A stretch of DNA of 64,000 bases from Noviherbaspirillum soli (GCF_015352955.1 NZ_JACYOX010000031.1:1-64000), one strand, 5' to 3'. Shown: positions 18,490 through 29,524, numbered from the stretch's first letter. A program made the numbers and translations. The notes: generated by a model not told the origin, from the letters alone.

Positions 18490-19461
18490 TCAGTTCTTGC
18501 GGTAGGCGTCCATCACGGCCTGGCCTTCCGGCCCGGCTTTCTTCAGCCAGTCCGCCTGCATCACCTGGCCAACCTGCTTCATGTCGGCCTGCAGCTTGGC
18601 CGACGGCTTGTGTATCGTCATGCCTTTTTCCTTCAGCGCATTCAGGTACCACTCGTTCTTCTCGGCCGATACCTTCCAGCCGCGCGCCTCGGCCGTTTCG
18701 GCCGCCTTCAGCAGGGCGTCGCGGGTCGGCTGGTCCAGCGCATCGAATGCCTTCTTGTTGACGACCACCGCGTTCTTCGGCAGCCATGCCTGGGTGTCGT
18801 AGAAGTTCTTGACCTGCTCGTAGACCTTGGAGTCATAGCCGGTGGAGCCGGAGGTCATGAAGGACTCGACCACGCCCGTGGCCAGCGCCTGCGACAGCTC
18901 CGACGCCTGCACCGTGACCGGCTGCGCCCCGACCAGCTCGGCGATCTTGCTGGTGGACGGACTGTAGGCGCGCCATTTCAGGCCGCGCATGTCGGCCGCC
19001 GACTCGATCGGCTTCTTCGAGTAGATGCCCTGCGGCGGCCAGGCCACCGCATACAGCATCATCATGCCCTGCTTGCCCAGCAAGTCGTTCTGCGCCTTCT
19101 TCGACGCCTTGTACAGCTTCATCGATTCCTCGTAGGAGGTGGCCAGGAAGGGAATGCCGTCGACGCCATAGAGCGGATTCTCGTTCTCGAAATTGGCCAG
19201 CAGGATCTCGCCGATCTGGGCCTGGCCGCCCTGCACCGCGCGCTTGATCTCGGGCGCCTTGAACAGCGAGGCATTCGCATGCACCGTGATCTTGAGCTTG
19301 CCGCCGGTGGCCTTGTCGACATCGGCGGCGAACTGCTGCACGTTCTCGGTATGGAAGTTATTGGCGGGATAGGCGGTTGGCATGTCCCACTTGGTCTGGG
19401 ACTGGGCCGCGGCGGAAAGGCCGATGAAGGAAAGGGCGACTGCAAGCTTGTTCAAACGCAT
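18490..19461 (-). CDS. dctP: TRAP transporter substrate-binding protein (DctP)
   Basis: This protein of about 323 aa starts at ATG 19461 with a signal peptide (RLNKLAVALSFIGLSAAAQSQ). I preferred this to 19509, which would add a non-signal extension. DctP-family features include KWDMPTAYPANNFHTENVQQFAADV, the conserved carboxylate-binding Arg region (GLKWRAYSPSTSKIAELVGAQPV) and ALATGVVESFMTSGSTGYD. It should deliver an organic acid to DctQM. The ligand is unknown. Divergence from a 5-oxoprolinase/hydantoinase gene suggests a cyclic amide or 5-oxoproline-like acid, but this is context only. Confidence 0.92.
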   Translation of the reverse strand: MRLNKLAVALSFIGLSAAAQSQTKWDMPTAYPANNFHTENVQQFAADVDKATGGKLKITVHANASLFKAPEIKRAVQGGQAQIGEILLANFENENPLYGVDGIPFLATSYEESMKLYKASKKAQNDLLGKQGMMMLYAVAWPPQGIYSKKPIESAADMRGLKWRAYSPSTSKIAELVGAQPVTVQASELSQALATGVVESFMTSGSTGYDSKVYEQVKNFYDTQAWLPKNAVVVNKKAFDALDQPTRDALLKAAETAEARGWKVSAEKNEWYLNALKEKGMTIHKPSAKLQADMKQVGQVMQADWLKKAGPEGQAVMDAYRKN

Positions 19462-19668
19462 GGGTGATCCCCTGGTGACTGGCATGTTAAGGAAAGAATC
19501 GCGCGGCAAGAGTAGCGCTAACGGCTGCTTTTCTCAAGGGCAAGCGTGTTCATGGAGCTTGTGCCACCGCAAGCCGCTTTCCAGTTCCGTGCGGCTGCCG
19601 CTATCATGGCCGGTGCCGGGCAAAAGATGAGGGCCTGCCCGCCAACCAAACTGAAAGGGTGGTTTCGC

Positions 19669-22600
19669 ATGCAACGCTGGCAATTCTGGGTAGACAGGGG
19701 CGGCACCTTCACCGACATCGTCGCGAAGCGGCCGGATGGCAGCCTGACGACGCACAAGCTCCTCTCCGACAATCCGGAACAGTACCGGGATGCGGCGGTG
19801 GCCGGCATACGGCACCTGCTGGGGCTGGCCGCCGGCGACACCATTCCCTCCGACCTGGTGGAAGCCGTGAAGATGGGCACCACGGTGGCCACCAACGCAC
19901 TGTTGGAGCGCAAGGGCGAACGCACCGTGCTGGCCATTACCCGGGGCTTCCGGGATGCGCTGCGCATCGCCTACCAGAACCGGCCGCGCCTGTTCGACCG
20001 CCATATCGTGCTGCCGGAACTGCTTTACAGCAGGGTCATCGAGATTGATGAGCGCATCGGCGCCCATGGCGAGACAGTGCTGGCGCTGGACGAGGCGGGT
20101 GCGGCGTCCGCATTGCGCGCAGCCTATGACGAAGGCTACCGGGCGCTGGCCATCGTCTTCATGCATGGCTACCGCTATACCGCGCATGAGGCCGCAGTCG
20201 AGCGGATGGCGCGCGAGATCGGCTATACCCAGGTGTCCGCCTCGCACCAGACCAGCCCGATGATGAAGCTGGTCTCGCGCGGCGACACCACCGTGGTCGA
20301 TGCCTACCTGTCGCCCATCCTGCGGCGCTATGTCGACCAGGTGGCGCATGAGATGCCGGGCGTGCATCTGCAGTTCATGCAGTCCAGCGGCGGCCTGACC
20401 AATGCCCATGCCTTCCAGGGCAAGGACTCGATCCTGTCGGGGCCGGCAGGCGGCATCGTCGGCATGGCGCGCACCAGCGAACTGGCCGGCTTCGACAAGG
20501 TGATCGGCTTCGACATGGGCGGCACCTCGACCGACGTCTCCCATTACGCCGGCGAGTTCGAGCGGGTATTCGAGACGCAGGTCGCCGGCGTGCGCATGCG
20601 CGCGCCGATGATGAGCATCCACACGGTGGCCGCCGGCGGCGGCTCCATCCTGCATTTCGACGGCGTGCGCTACCGGGTCGGGCCCGACAGCGCCGGCGCC
20701 AATCCCGGCCCGGCAAGCTACCGCCGCGGCGGGCCGCTGACGGTGACCGACTGCAACGTCCTGCTGGGCAAGATCCAGCCTGCGCATTTTCCGACCGTGT
20801 TCGGCCCCAGCGGCGACCAGCCGCTGGACCTGGAAGCGGCGCGCACCGGCTTTGCCCGCATGGCGGCCGAGATCGGCCAGGCCACCGGCAGGACGCCCTT
20901 GCCCGAGCAGGTCGCCGAGGGCTGCATTGCGATTGCGGTGGCCAACATGGCCAATGCGATCAAGCAGATCTCGGTGCAGCGCGGCCATGATGTAACGGAA
21001 TATGTGCTCGCCACTTTCGGCGGCGCCGGCGGCCAGCATGCCTGCCTGGTGGCCGACGCGCTCGGCATGACGCGGGTGTTCTGCCACCCCTTGGGCGGCG
21101 TGCTGTCGGCCTATGGCATGGGTCTGGCCGATCAGACCGCAATGCGCGAGGCCGCGGTCGAGACCAGGCTTTCCGACGACGCGATGGCTGCGGTGGAAGA
21201 GCAGCTGGCGCAGCTGGCTGACGCGGCAAGGCAGGAGCTGACGGCGCAGGGCGTGCCGTTACAGCGCATCATCGAACTGCGCCGGGTCCATCTGCGCTAT
21301 GAAGGCACCGATTCGGCGCTGGTGGTGCCGTTCGGCACGCTGGCAGAGATGCAGTCCGGCTTCGAAGCAGCCTATCGCAAGCGCTTCTCCTTCCTGATGC
21401 AGGGCAAGGCCCTGATCGTCGAGGCGGTGTCGGTAGAGGCGGTCGGGCCATCGGACGCGCCGCGCGAGCGGCCGGCATCGCGGCCGGTGCGCCAGGGGCC
21501 GCTGCATGCGGCGCACGCGCTGAGCTTCTACTCCGGCGGCGCCTGGCATGAGGCCGGCATGTTCCGGCGCGACGACACCCGTCCCGGCGACCTGATCCGC
21601 GGTCCGGCCATCATTGCCGAAGCCAATGCCACCACGGTGGTGGAGCCGGGCTGGCAGGCTGAAGTCACCGTGCTGGACCATCTGGTGCTGACCCGCATCG
21701 AGGCGCGTCCGGAGCGGCGCGCGCTGGGCACCAGCGCCGACCCGGTGATGCTGGAGATCTTCAACAACCTGTTCATGTCGATCGCGGAGCAGATGGGGCT
21801 GCGGCTGCAGAACACCGCCTACTCGGTCAACATCAAGGAAAGGCTGGACTTTTCCTGCGCCATCTTCGACGCCGGCGGCCACCTGATCGCCAATGCGCCG
21901 CACATGCCGGTACACCTGGGCTCGATGGGCGAGAGCATCAAGACGGTGATGCAGGAGAACCGCGGCGCGATGCGGCCGGGCGACGTGTTCATGCTCAACG
22001 ATCCCTATCACGGCGGAACCCATCTGCCGGACGTGACCGTGATCACACCGGTATTCGACGAGGCCGGCAGGGACATCCTGTTCTACGTCGGTTCACGCGG
22101 CCACCATGCCGACATCGGCGGCACCACGCCGGGTTCGATGCCGCCGGATTCCACGGTGATCGAGGAAGAGGGCGTGCTGATCAATAACTTCAAGCTGGTG
22201 GAAGCCGGCCGCCTGCGCGAAGCCGAGACCCGCGCGCTGCTCTGCGGCGCCCGCCATCCGGCCCGCAATCCCGAACAGAACATGGGCGACCTGCGGGCCC
22301 AGATCGCCGCCAACCAGAAGGGCGTGGAAGAGCTGGGCAAGATGGTGGCCCACTTCGGGCTCGACGTGGTCCAGGCCTACATGGGCCATGTGCAGGACAA
22401 TGCCGAGGAAGCGGTGCGGCGCGTGATCACGGCGCTGCATGACGGCGCCTACACCTATGCACTGGACAACGGCGCGGTGATCAAGGTCGCAATCAGGGCG
22501 GACCAGACTACGCGCAGCGCCGATATCGATTTCACCGGCACCTCGGCCCAGCTTGCCAACAACTTCAATGCGCCTTCGGCGGTCTGCATGGCGGCGGTGC

Positions 22601-23262
22601 TGTATGTGTTTCGCACTTTGGTCAATGACGACATACCGCTCAACGCCGGCTGCCTCAAGCCGCTGAACGTGATCATCCCGGAAGGCTCGATGCTCAACCC
22701 GCGCTACCCGGCGTCCGTCGTGTCGGGTAATGTGGAAACCTCGACCTGCATCACCAATGCGCTCTATGGCGCACTGGGCGTGATGGCCGCTTCCCAGGGC
22801 ACGATGAACAACTTCACCTTCGGCAATGACCGCTATCAGTACTACGAAACCATCTCCGGCGGCTCCGGCGCGGGGGAGGGCTTCGATGGCACGGACGTGG
22901 TGCAGACCAACATGACCAACTCGCGCCTGACCGACCCGGAAATCCTGGAATTCCGTTTTCCGGTCAGGCTGGAAAGCTACGAGATCAACGCCGGCACCGG
23001 CGGCCACGGGAAATGGCATGGCGGCAACGGCGGCATCCGCAAGGTGCGCTTCCTCGAGCCGATGACGGCCTCTATCCTGTCCAACAACCGGCTGCATGCG
23101 CCGTTCGGCATGGCCGGCGGCGAGCCGGGCGCGAAGGGCCGCAACTGTGTGCTGCGTGCCGATGGCAGCAGGGAGGAACTGCGGCATGTGGACAAGACCG
23201 AGATGCAGGCGGGCGATGTGTTCGTGATCGAGACGCCGGGGGGCGGGGGCTATGGGAAATAG
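19669..23262 (+). CDS. Fused hydantoinase A/B, 5-oxoprolinase-type ATP-dependent amidohydrolase
   Basis: This protein of about 1197 aa joins HyuA (about 1-680) and HyuB (about 690-1197), as in eukaryotic-type 5-oxoprolinase. HyuA begins [19 protein letters not shown] with later [16 protein letters not shown] and [18 protein letters not shown]. HyuB begins [19 protein letters not shown], with [34 protein letters not shown] and GGGGYGK at the end. ATG 19669 follows AAAGGGTGG and places the HyuA motif at the usual distance; 19546 would add 41 atypical residues. It hydrolyses 5-oxoproline or hydantoin-like rings using ATP. Divergent from the TRAP operon, it probably acts on what that system imports. 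Confidence 0.92.
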   Translation: MQRWQFWVDRGGTFTDIVAKRPDGSLTTHKLLSDNPEQYRDAAVAGIRHLLGLAAGDTIPSDLVEAVKMGTTVATNALLERKGERTVLAITRGFRDALRIAYQNRPRLFDRHIVLPELLYSRVIEIDERIGAHGETVLALDEAGAASALRAAYDEGYRALAIVFMHGYRYTAHEAAVERMAREIGYTQVSASHQTSPMMKLVSRGDTTVVDAYLSPILRRYVDQVAHEMPGVHLQFMQSSGGLTNAHAFQGKDSILSGPAGGIVGMARTSELAGFDKVIGFDMGGTSTDVSHYAGEFERVFETQVAGVRMRAPMMSIHTVAAGGGSILHFDGVRYRVGPDSAGANPGPASYRRGGPLTVTDCNVLLGKIQPAHFPTVFGPSGDQPLDLEAARTGFARMAAEIGQATGRTPLPEQVAEGCIAIAVANMANAIKQISVQRGHDVTEYVLATFGGAGGQHACLVADALGMTRVFCHPLGGVLSAYGMGLADQTAMREAAVETRLSDDAMAAVEEQLAQLADAARQELTAQGVPLQRIIELRRVHLRYEGTDSALVVPFGTLAEMQSGFEAAYRKRFSFLMQGKALIVEAVSVEAVGPSDAPRERPASRPVRQGPLHAAHALSFYSGGAWHEAGMFRRDDTRPGDLIRGPAIIAEANATTVVEPGWQAEVTVLDHLVLTRIEARPERRALGTSADPVMLEIFNNLFMSIAEQMGLRLQNTAYSVNIKERLDFSCAIFDAGGHLIANAPHMPVHLGSMGESIKTVMQENRGAMRPGDVFMLNDPYHGGTHLPDVTVITPVFDEAGRDILFYVGSRGHHADIGGTTPGSMPPDSTVIEEEGVLINNFKLVEAGRLREAETRALLCGARHPARNPEQNMGDLRAQIAANQKGVEELGKMVAHFGLDVVQAYMGHVQDNAEEAVRRVITALHDGAYTYALDNGAVIKVAIRADQTTRSADIDFTGTSAQLANNFNAPSAVCMAAVLYVFRTLVNDDIPLNAGCLKPLNVIIPEGSMLNPRYPASVVSGNVETSTCITNALYGALGVMAASQGTMNNFTFGNDRYQYYETISGGSGAGEGFDGTDVVQTNMTNSRLTDPEILEFRFPVRLESYEINAGTGGHGKWHGGNGGIRKVRFLEPMTASILSNNRLHAPFGMAGGEPGAKGRNCVLRADGSREELRHVDKTEMQAGDVFVIETPGGGGYGK

Positions 23263-23334
23263 CTGTCCTGTGTTTTGGGGTTAAATGGGGGATTGGTTGG
23301 GGCGCGAAGGTGCGGCTATGGAAGTTGCAGTTGC

Positions 23335-23594
23335 AGTTGCTTTTGAAGTGGCCGTTGCCGTTGCCGTGAAATCCCGTTGAGCGCGCCGTGACGTCGACGC
23401 TTGAAGCGGGAAAAGGTGCGGCGTCTGTCTGAGCCAAGCGCAGCTTGGCGAGTTTAGCCGCGCCCCGCTTCAAGCGTCGACGTCACGGGGACCCCGCGTT
23501 AGCGGGGCGCGATCACCGGGTCGCCTTTTTTTGCCTACTTTTTTTGGCGACCGCAAAAAAAGTAGGTCGCCTGCCGGGGCGAACTCCCGGCTTG
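23335..23594 (+). repeat. Structured repeat, copy 1
   Basis: About 260 bases that recur inverted at 23766-24017. The core has a perfect 23-bp stem (23388-23410 with 23464-23486) enclosing a 53-base loop, then a 6-bp hairpin CCCCGC-GTTA-GCGGGG (23492-23507), then a 12-bp stem CCTACTTTTTTT / AAAAAAAGTAGG (23534-23545 with 23555-23566). Stem bases differ from copy 2 but pairing is kept. Open frames over it are not protein-like. Confidence 0.8.
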
Positions 23595-23765
23595 GTCATG
23601 ATGCGAGGACATGCGTGTCGGGTTATCAGGTGTAAAGACGTCACTGCGAAGCAGCAGTTGCTTTTGAAGTTACGCAGTGAGATTGCCTTCACTGCTAAAG
23701 GCTTAAAGGCTATGACGCTGCCTGTCGTTGCCAGGTGACGCAACACGCATGCACTGCCGTGGAGA

Positions 23766-24089
<324 letters not shown>

Positions 24090-24282
24090 CCTCACCCGCG
24101 TATGAACATCCTCATCATGGACATTGCACCAGCCTTCAAGGCCGGCAAAACCTGCATCCCTGCATTCCCCGCTGCAGCACGAGCCGCTGCCCGCCCCGAA
24201 CGCCTTTCTATTTCACACGCATAAGGTCAATAGAAACCGTCCCGGTGCCTCGATCCTGCTGGATCGAAGTCCTGCAACCGCA

Positions 24283-25029
24283 TCAGGCAGCCTCGGGCGA
24301 CGCCTTGGCTTCCTGTGCCTCGCGCCCGGCATCCGGCGCCGCCAGCCCCTTGATCACCGCGTCCCGCTTTTCCAGCAGGTGCTGGCGCAGCAGCTGGCCC
24401 AGCCGCGCGCCATCGCGGGCTTCCAGGGCCTTGATCATTTCCTCGTGTTCCTGGATCGCGTTGTCCCATTTTCCTGGCTGGAAATTGGACTTGAAGCGCA
24501 GCGCCAGCAGGCGACGATTCATCGACAGGTACATCTGGCGAAGCACGGAATTGCGGGCGGCTTCATTGATCTTGTTGTGTATGGTCTGGTTGCGGCTGTA
24601 ATAGCCGGGCAGGTCGTTCTGGGCGCGGCAGGCCAGCATCGCGTAATGCAGCGCCTTGATCTCGGCAATTTCCACCGGGGTGATGCGCGCAGCAGCCAGT
24701 TCGCCTGACATCGCTTCCAGGCCGCTCATCACCTCGAAGGTTTCCCAGATCTCGTTCTCCGACATGCGCGAGACGAAGGCGCCACGGTTCGGGAAGGTGT
24801 CGATCAGGCCCTCGGCCGCCAGCACCTTCATCGCCTCGCGCAGCGGAGTGCGGGAAATGCCCAGGGTTTCGCAGAGTTCGCGTTCGTTGAGCTTCATGCC
24901 GGGAGCCAGCGCGCCCTCGATGATCAGGTTGCGCAGGTGGTTGACTACCGTGTCGTGCAGCCGCTGGCGTTCCACCTTGGTGACAAGGACACGGCCCGTT
25001 TCCATCCCACTGTTATCTGTATTTTGCAT
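24283..25029 (-). CDS. GntR-family regulator (FCD subfamily)
   Basis: This 248-aa protein has an N-terminal winged helix (VVNHLRNLIIEGALAPGMKLNERELCETLGISRTPLREAMKVLAAEGLIDTFPNRGAFV) and an all-helical FCD effector domain. The domain has the expected metal/ligand residues in FEVMSGLEAMSGELA, NQTIHNKINEAARN and EHEEMIKALEARDGARLGQLLRQHL. It is divergent from the aminotransferase gene. An inverted repeat at 25209-25224, and a similar half-site over its own start codon (25021-25036), suggest it controls both itself and the aminotransferase/dehydrogenase pair. Confidence 0.92.
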   Translation of the reverse strand: MQNTDNSGMETGRVLVTKVERQRLHDTVVNHLRNLIIEGALAPGMKLNERELCETLGISRTPLREAMKVLAAEGLIDTFPNRGAFVSRMSENEIWETFEVMSGLEAMSGELAAARITPVEIAEIKALHYAMLACRAQNDLPGYYSRNQTIHNKINEAARNSVLRQMYLSMNRRLLALRFKSNFQPGKWDNAIQEHEEMIKALEARDGARLGQLLRQHLLEKRDAVIKGLAAPDAGREAQEAKASPEAA

Positions 25030-25208
25030 ACTAAACCTCCGATTGGCGGTATTTTAACCGAAGTACCTGCAAGTCAACTGCGGGCCCCGGTTTCCTTTGC
25101 CTGCCAAGTGGAAACAACAAGCACAGAAAATGGCTTGAGCCATCCGGCCGGTCCATGCAGCACGACGCGCACAAATTAGTTTACGTCAGCCACTCTCGCT
25201 GTTAAAGT

Positions 25209-25224
25209 ATTTTGTATTCAAAAT
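25209..25224. promoter_or_regulatory. Putative GntR/FCD operator
   Basis: ATTTTG-TATT-CAAAAT is a perfect 6-bp inverted repeat 25 bases before the aminotransferase ATG. A related sequence, ATTTTGCATACTAAAC, overlaps the start codon of the divergent GntR gene. FCD regulators commonly bind short A/T-rich palindromes of this shape. Confidence 0.55.
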
Positions 25225-25249
25225 CCAAAAGAAGAGACAAAGGACTCCG

Positions 25250-26467
25250 ATGCTGACCCTCGACTTCCATCCCGCCGGCCGCCACTTCCTGCAGATCCCC
25301 GGCCCGAGCCCGGTGCCCGACCGCATTCTGCGTGCGATGAGCTATCCCACCATCGACCACCGCGGTCCGGAATTTGGCGCGCTCGGTCTGAAGGTACTGG
25401 AAGGCATCAAGAAGATATTCAAGACCGAGCAGCCGGTCATCATCTATCCGGCTTCCGGCACCGGCGCATGGGAGGCGGCGCTGTCGAATGTGCTGAGCCC
25501 CGGCGACCATGTGCTGATGTACGAGACCGGCCACTTCGCCACGCTCTGGAAGAAGATGGCCGAGGCGCTCGGCCTGAAGCCCGAGTTCCTCGGCCTGCCG
25601 GGCATCGAGGGCTGGCGCCGCGGCGTGCAGGCCGACCAGATCGAGGCGCGTTTGAAAGCCGATCCGGATCATCGGATCAAGGCAGTCTGCGTGGTGCATA
25701 ACGAAACCTCGACCGGCGTCACGTCCGACATCGCCGCGGTGCGCCGCGCCATCGATGCCGCCGGCCATCCGGCGCTGCTGCTGGTCGACACGATTTCCGG
25801 CCTGGCCGCGGCGGATTACCGGCATGATGAATGGGGCGTCGACGTCACGGTGTCAGGCTCGCAGAAGGGCCTGATGCTCCCGCCCGGCATCAGCTTCAAC
25901 GCGGTGTCGAAGAAGGCCATCGCGGCCAGCAGGAACGCCAGGCTGCCGCGCGCCTTCTGGGACTGGACCGACATCATCGAGATGAACAAGACCGGCTACT
26001 GGCCCTATACCCCCAACACCAATCTGCTGTACGGCCTGCATGAAGCGCTGGAAATGATCCTCGGCGAAGGCCTGGACAATGTGTTTGCCCGCCACCAGCG
26101 CCTGGCCGCCGCCGCCCGCGCCGCGGTGCGCGCATGGGGCCTGGAGATCCAGTGCGCCGACCCGAATGTGTATTCGCCTATCCTGACCGGCGTGGTGATG
26201 CCGGAAGGCGTCGATGCCGACCAGGTGCGCCGCATCATCTACGACAACTTCGACATGTCGCTCGGCACCGGCCTGGGCAAGCTGAAGGGCCGCATGTTCC
26301 GCATCGGCCACCTCGGCGAAGCCAATGACCTGACGCTGATGGCAACGCTGTCGGGCTGCGAGATGGGCCTGAGGCTGGCCGGCGTGCAGCTGGCCGGCAG
26401 CGGCGTGAATGCGGCGATGGAACAGCTGATGAGCGGCAAGGACCAGGCGCGCAGGCAGGCGGCCTGA
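25250..26467 (+). CDS. PLP-dependent serine/alanine-glyoxylate aminotransferase
   Basis: This 405-aa class V aminotransferase has GPSPVPDRILRAM, HRGPEFGAL, YPASGTGAWEAALSNVLSPGD, the PLP Asp region LLVDTISGLAA and the Schiff-base Lys in VSGSQKGLMLPPG. The length fits serine-glyoxylate (SgaA) and alanine-glyoxylate enzymes. The ureidoglycine-glyoxylate enzyme PucG of purine breakdown is a close relative and cannot be excluded. It is 49 bases upstream of the FAD/Fe-S dehydrogenase, so a pathway interconverting glyoxylate, glycine or serine and a 2-hydroxyacid is likely. Confidence 0.9.
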   Translation: MLTLDFHPAGRHFLQIPGPSPVPDRILRAMSYPTIDHRGPEFGALGLKVLEGIKKIFKTEQPVIIYPASGTGAWEAALSNVLSPGDHVLMYETGHFATLWKKMAEALGLKPEFLGLPGIEGWRRGVQADQIEARLKADPDHRIKAVCVVHNETSTGVTSDIAAVRRAIDAAGHPALLLVDTISGLAAADYRHDEWGVDVTVSGSQKGLMLPPGISFNAVSKKAIAASRNARLPRAFWDWTDIIEMNKTGYWPYTPNTNLLYGLHEALEMILGEGLDNVFARHQRLAAAARAAVRAWGLEIQCADPNVYSPILTGVVMPEGVDADQVRRIIYDNFDMSLGTGLGKLKGRMFRIGHLGEANDLTLMATLSGCEMGLRLAGVQLAGSGVNAAMEQLMSGKDQARRQAA

Positions 26468-26515
26468 TAGGCAGCCTGAACCGCCGCCGCAATGCATAGA
26501 CCAGGAAACGCAGAC

Positions 26516-29500
26516 ATGCATACCAAGCCACTCCATTTCATGCCGCCCGGCGCCGCTGCTGCGGCCAGCCCGCTGGAAAGGCAGTTGCGGCAGGAACTGC
26601 GCGGCGACGTGCTGTTCGGCCGCGCCGACCGCGGCCGCTATGCCACCGATGCCTCGATCTACCAGATCATGCCGCTGGGCGTGGCGGTGCCGCGCGACCA
26701 GCAGGACCTGCTGCGCTGCCTGGACGTGGCGCGGCATCACGGGGCGGCGGTGCTGGCCCGCGGCGCGGGCACCAGCCAGTGCGGCCAGACCGTGGGCGAG
26801 GCGCTGGTGATCGACAACAGCAAGTGGCTCAACCAGGTGGTCGCGTTCGACCGCGAGGCGCGCACCGTGACCGTGGAGCCGGGCATGGTGCTGGACCACC
26901 TGAATGCATGGCTCAAGCCGCATGGACTGTGGTTCCCGGTGGACGTGTCGACCGCCGCGCAATGCACCATCGGCGGCATGGCCGGCAACAATTCCTGCGG
27001 CTCGCGGTCGATCGAATACGGCAACATGGTGCATAACGTGCTGGCGGTGGATGCGGTGCTGGCCGATGGCAGCCAGGGCTGGTTCGGTCCGCAGGCCGGC
27101 ATGGCCCGCGATGGCCGCATCGGCGCCATCATGGCCGGCATCGAGCAGATCGCGCGCCGCGAGCGCGATGAAATCATCGAGCGTGTGCCCAAGGTGCTGC
27201 GCCGGGTGGCGGGCTACAACATCGATCTGTTCGACTGCCAGAATCCGCGCGCCTACACCGACGACGGCAGCGCCAACCTGGCCCATATCCTGGTGGGCTC
27301 GGAAGGCACGCTGGCCTACAGCCGGCAAATCACGCTGAAGCTGGCGCCGCTGCCCGCGCACAAGGTGCTGGGCGTGGTCAACTTCCCGACCTTCTACCAG
27401 GCCATGGACATGACCCGGCACATCGTGAAGCTGGGTCCGACCGCGGTCGAGCTGGTGGACCGCACCATGATCGACCTGTCGCTGACCAATCCCGCATTCG
27501 AGCCGGTGATAAGGCGCGCACTGGTGGGCCAGCCGCAGGCCATCCTGCTGGTGGAATTCGCCGGCGACGACCTGGCCGCGCTGGCTGTGAAGCTGGCGCA
27601 GCTCGACGAACTGATGGGCGACCTGAAGCTGCCGGGCTCGGTGGTGCAGATGCCGGACGCGAACCAGCAGAAGGCGCTGTGGGAAGTGCGCAAGGCCGGC
27701 CTGAACATCATGATGAGCATGAAGGGCGACGGCAAGCCGGTGTCCTTCATCGAGGACTGCGCGGTGCCGCTGGAGCACCTGGCCGAGTACACCAGCCAGC
27801 TCACCGAGGTGTTCCACAGCTATGGCACCGAGGGCACCTGGTATGCCCATGCCAGCGTCGGCACCCTGCATGTGCGGCCCATCCTCGACATGCGGCGCAA
27901 CGGCGCGAAGGACATGCGCGAGATCGCCGAAAAAGCGTCGGCGCTGGTGCGCAGGTACAAGGGCGCCTATTCCGGCGAGCATGGCGACGGCCTGTGCCGC
28001 GGGGAATGGGTGGCATGGCAGTACGGCCCGCGCATCAACCAGGCCTTTTCCGAGATCAAGGCGCTGTTCGACCCAGACAACCGCTTCAACCCGGACAAGA
28101 TCGTGCGGCCGCCGAAGATGGACGACGCCGTCAATTTCCGCTTTGCGCCGGGCTACCAGGAACAGGCGCTGGAAACCCGGCTGGACTGGTCGGCATGGAA
28201 TGTCAGGCGCGACCCGCTGACCGGCGAGGAAAGCGCGCCCGGCACCGGTGGCGACCGCACCGGCGGCCTGGCCAAGCTGGTGGAGATGTGCAACAACAAT
28301 GGCCACTGCCGCAAGTTCGACGCCGGCACCATGTGCCCGAGCTACCGCGTCACCCGCGATGAAAAGCACCTCACGCGCGGCCGCGCCAACACGCTGCGGC
28401 TGGCCATCTCCGGCCAGCTCGGCACTGAAGGCCTGGCCAGCCCGGAAGTCAAGGAGGTGATGGACCTGTGCGTGTCATGCAAGGGCTGCAAGCGCGACTG
28501 CCCGACCGGGGTCGACATGGCCAAGGTCAAGATCGAGGCGCGCGCCGCCTGGGCAGCGAAACACGGCACGACGCTGCGCGACAGGATGGTGGCAACCATG
28601 CCGCGCTATGCGCCGCTGGCCAGCCGCTTCGGCCGCCTGCTCGCCGCGGCCGATGGCGTTCCGGTGCTGTCAGGCTGGGTGAAAGGCAGGCTGGGCCTGG
28701 CCAGGCAACGGGCCTTCCCGCGCTTTAAAAAGTCCTTCCTGTCCGGCGCAATGTCACGCCCGGCGCAGGCCGGCGGCAGGGAAGTGCTGCTGTTCGTCGA
28801 TACCTTCAACAACTACATGGAGCCGGAAAACGCGGCCGCCGCGCGCGACGTGCTGGAAGCGGCCGGCTACGCGGTGCACTTCAATGCCCGCGCCGGCGAA
28901 CGGCCGCTGTGCTGCGGCCGCACCTACCTGGCGGCCGGCATGGTCGATGAGGCCAGGGCGGAGGCGCGCCGCAGCCTGGATGTGCTGCTGCCTTATGTCG
29001 AACGTGGCGTGGCCGTAGTGGGCCTGGAGCCGTCCTGCCTGCTGTCGCTGCGCGATGAATTCCTGAACTATGGCTATGGCGAGGAAGCGGAAAAGCTGGC
29101 TGCGGCCTCCTTCCTGTTCGAGGAATTCCTGGTGCGCGAGAAGGCGGCCGGCCGGCTTGCGCTAAACCTGAAGCCATTGGCCACCGGCAGCGCGCTGGTG
29201 CATGGCCACTGCCACCAGAAGGCATTCGACGCGGTGCGGCCGGTGCAGAGCGTGCTGGGCTGGATACCGCAACTGCAGGTGTCCATGATCGAGTCGTCCT
29301 GCTGCGGCATGGCCGGCAGCTTCGGTTACGAGGCCGAGCACTACGAGGCCTCGCAGGCCATGGGCGAGCTGGCGCTGTTCCCGGCGGTGCGCAAGGCCGG
29401 CGCGGATACGCTGCTGGTAGCCGATGGCACCAGCTGCCGGCACCAGATCGAGGACGGCACCAGCAGAAAGGCGGTCCATGTCGCCCGGGTGCTGGCCTCG

Positions 29501-29524
29501 GCCCTCGATGCGCGCCGTTCGTAA
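26516..29524 (+). CDS. FAD-linked 2-hydroxyacid dehydrogenase fused to Fe-S/CCG domains
   Basis: This protein of about 1002 aa has an N-terminal FAD-binding type 4 domain (VLARGAGTSQCGQTVGEALVID, VEPGMVLDHLNAWL, TIGGMAGNNSCGSRS, LVGSEGTLAYSRQITLKLAPLP). A FAD C-terminal oxidase domain follows (GTLHVRPILDM, YSGEHGDGLCRGEW). It continues with two 4Fe-4S clusters (CNNNGHCRKFDAGTMCPSYR; CVSCKGCKRDCPTGVD) and two CCG domains (CCGRTYLA; SSCCGMAGSFG). This is the GlcD-GlcF-like fusion used to oxidise D-lactate, glycolate or D-2-hydroxyglutarate with electron transfer to the quinone pool. ATG 26516 has AGGAAA upstream; 26492 is an alternative. It probably forms an operon with the aminotransferase. 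Confidence 0.93.
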   Translation: MHTKPLHFMPPGAAAAASPLERQLRQELRGDVLFGRADRGRYATDASIYQIMPLGVAVPRDQQDLLRCLDVARHHGAAVLARGAGTSQCGQTVGEALVIDNSKWLNQVVAFDREARTVTVEPGMVLDHLNAWLKPHGLWFPVDVSTAAQCTIGGMAGNNSCGSRSIEYGNMVHNVLAVDAVLADGSQGWFGPQAGMARDGRIGAIMAGIEQIARRERDEIIERVPKVLRRVAGYNIDLFDCQNPRAYTDDGSANLAHILVGSEGTLAYSRQITLKLAPLPAHKVLGVVNFPTFYQAMDMTRHIVKLGPTAVELVDRTMIDLSLTNPAFEPVIRRALVGQPQAILLVEFAGDDLAALAVKLAQLDELMGDLKLPGSVVQMPDANQQKALWEVRKAGLNIMMSMKGDGKPVSFIEDCAVPLEHLAEYTSQLTEVFHSYGTEGTWYAHASVGTLHVRPILDMRRNGAKDMREIAEKASALVRRYKGAYSGEHGDGLCRGEWVAWQYGPRINQAFSEIKALFDPDNRFNPDKIVRPPKMDDAVNFRFAPGYQEQALETRLDWSAWNVRRDPLTGEESAPGTGGDRTGGLAKLVEMCNNNGHCRKFDAGTMCPSYRVTRDEKHLTRGRANTLRLAISGQLGTEGLASPEVKEVMDLCVSCKGCKRDCPTGVDMAKVKIEARAAWAAKHGTTLRDRMVATMPRYAPLASRFGRLLAAADGVPVLSGWVKGRLGLARQRAFPRFKKSFLSGAMSRPAQAGGREVLLFVDTFNNYMEPENAAAARDVLEAAGYAVHFNARAGERPLCCGRTYLAAGMVDEARAEARRSLDVLLPYVERGVAVVGLEPSCLLSLRDEFLNYGYGEEAEKLAAASFLFEEFLVREKAAGRLALNLKPLATGSALVHGHCHQKAFDAVRPVQSVLGWIPQLQVSMIESSCCGMAGSFGYEAEHYEASQAMGELALFPAVRKAGADTLLVADGTSCRHQIEDGTSRKAVHVARVLASALDARRS

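Noticed and set aside
25853-28369. 838-codon - strand frame opposite the aminotransferase and dehydrogenase
   Set aside because: It has a shadow composition and crosses two well-supported genes.
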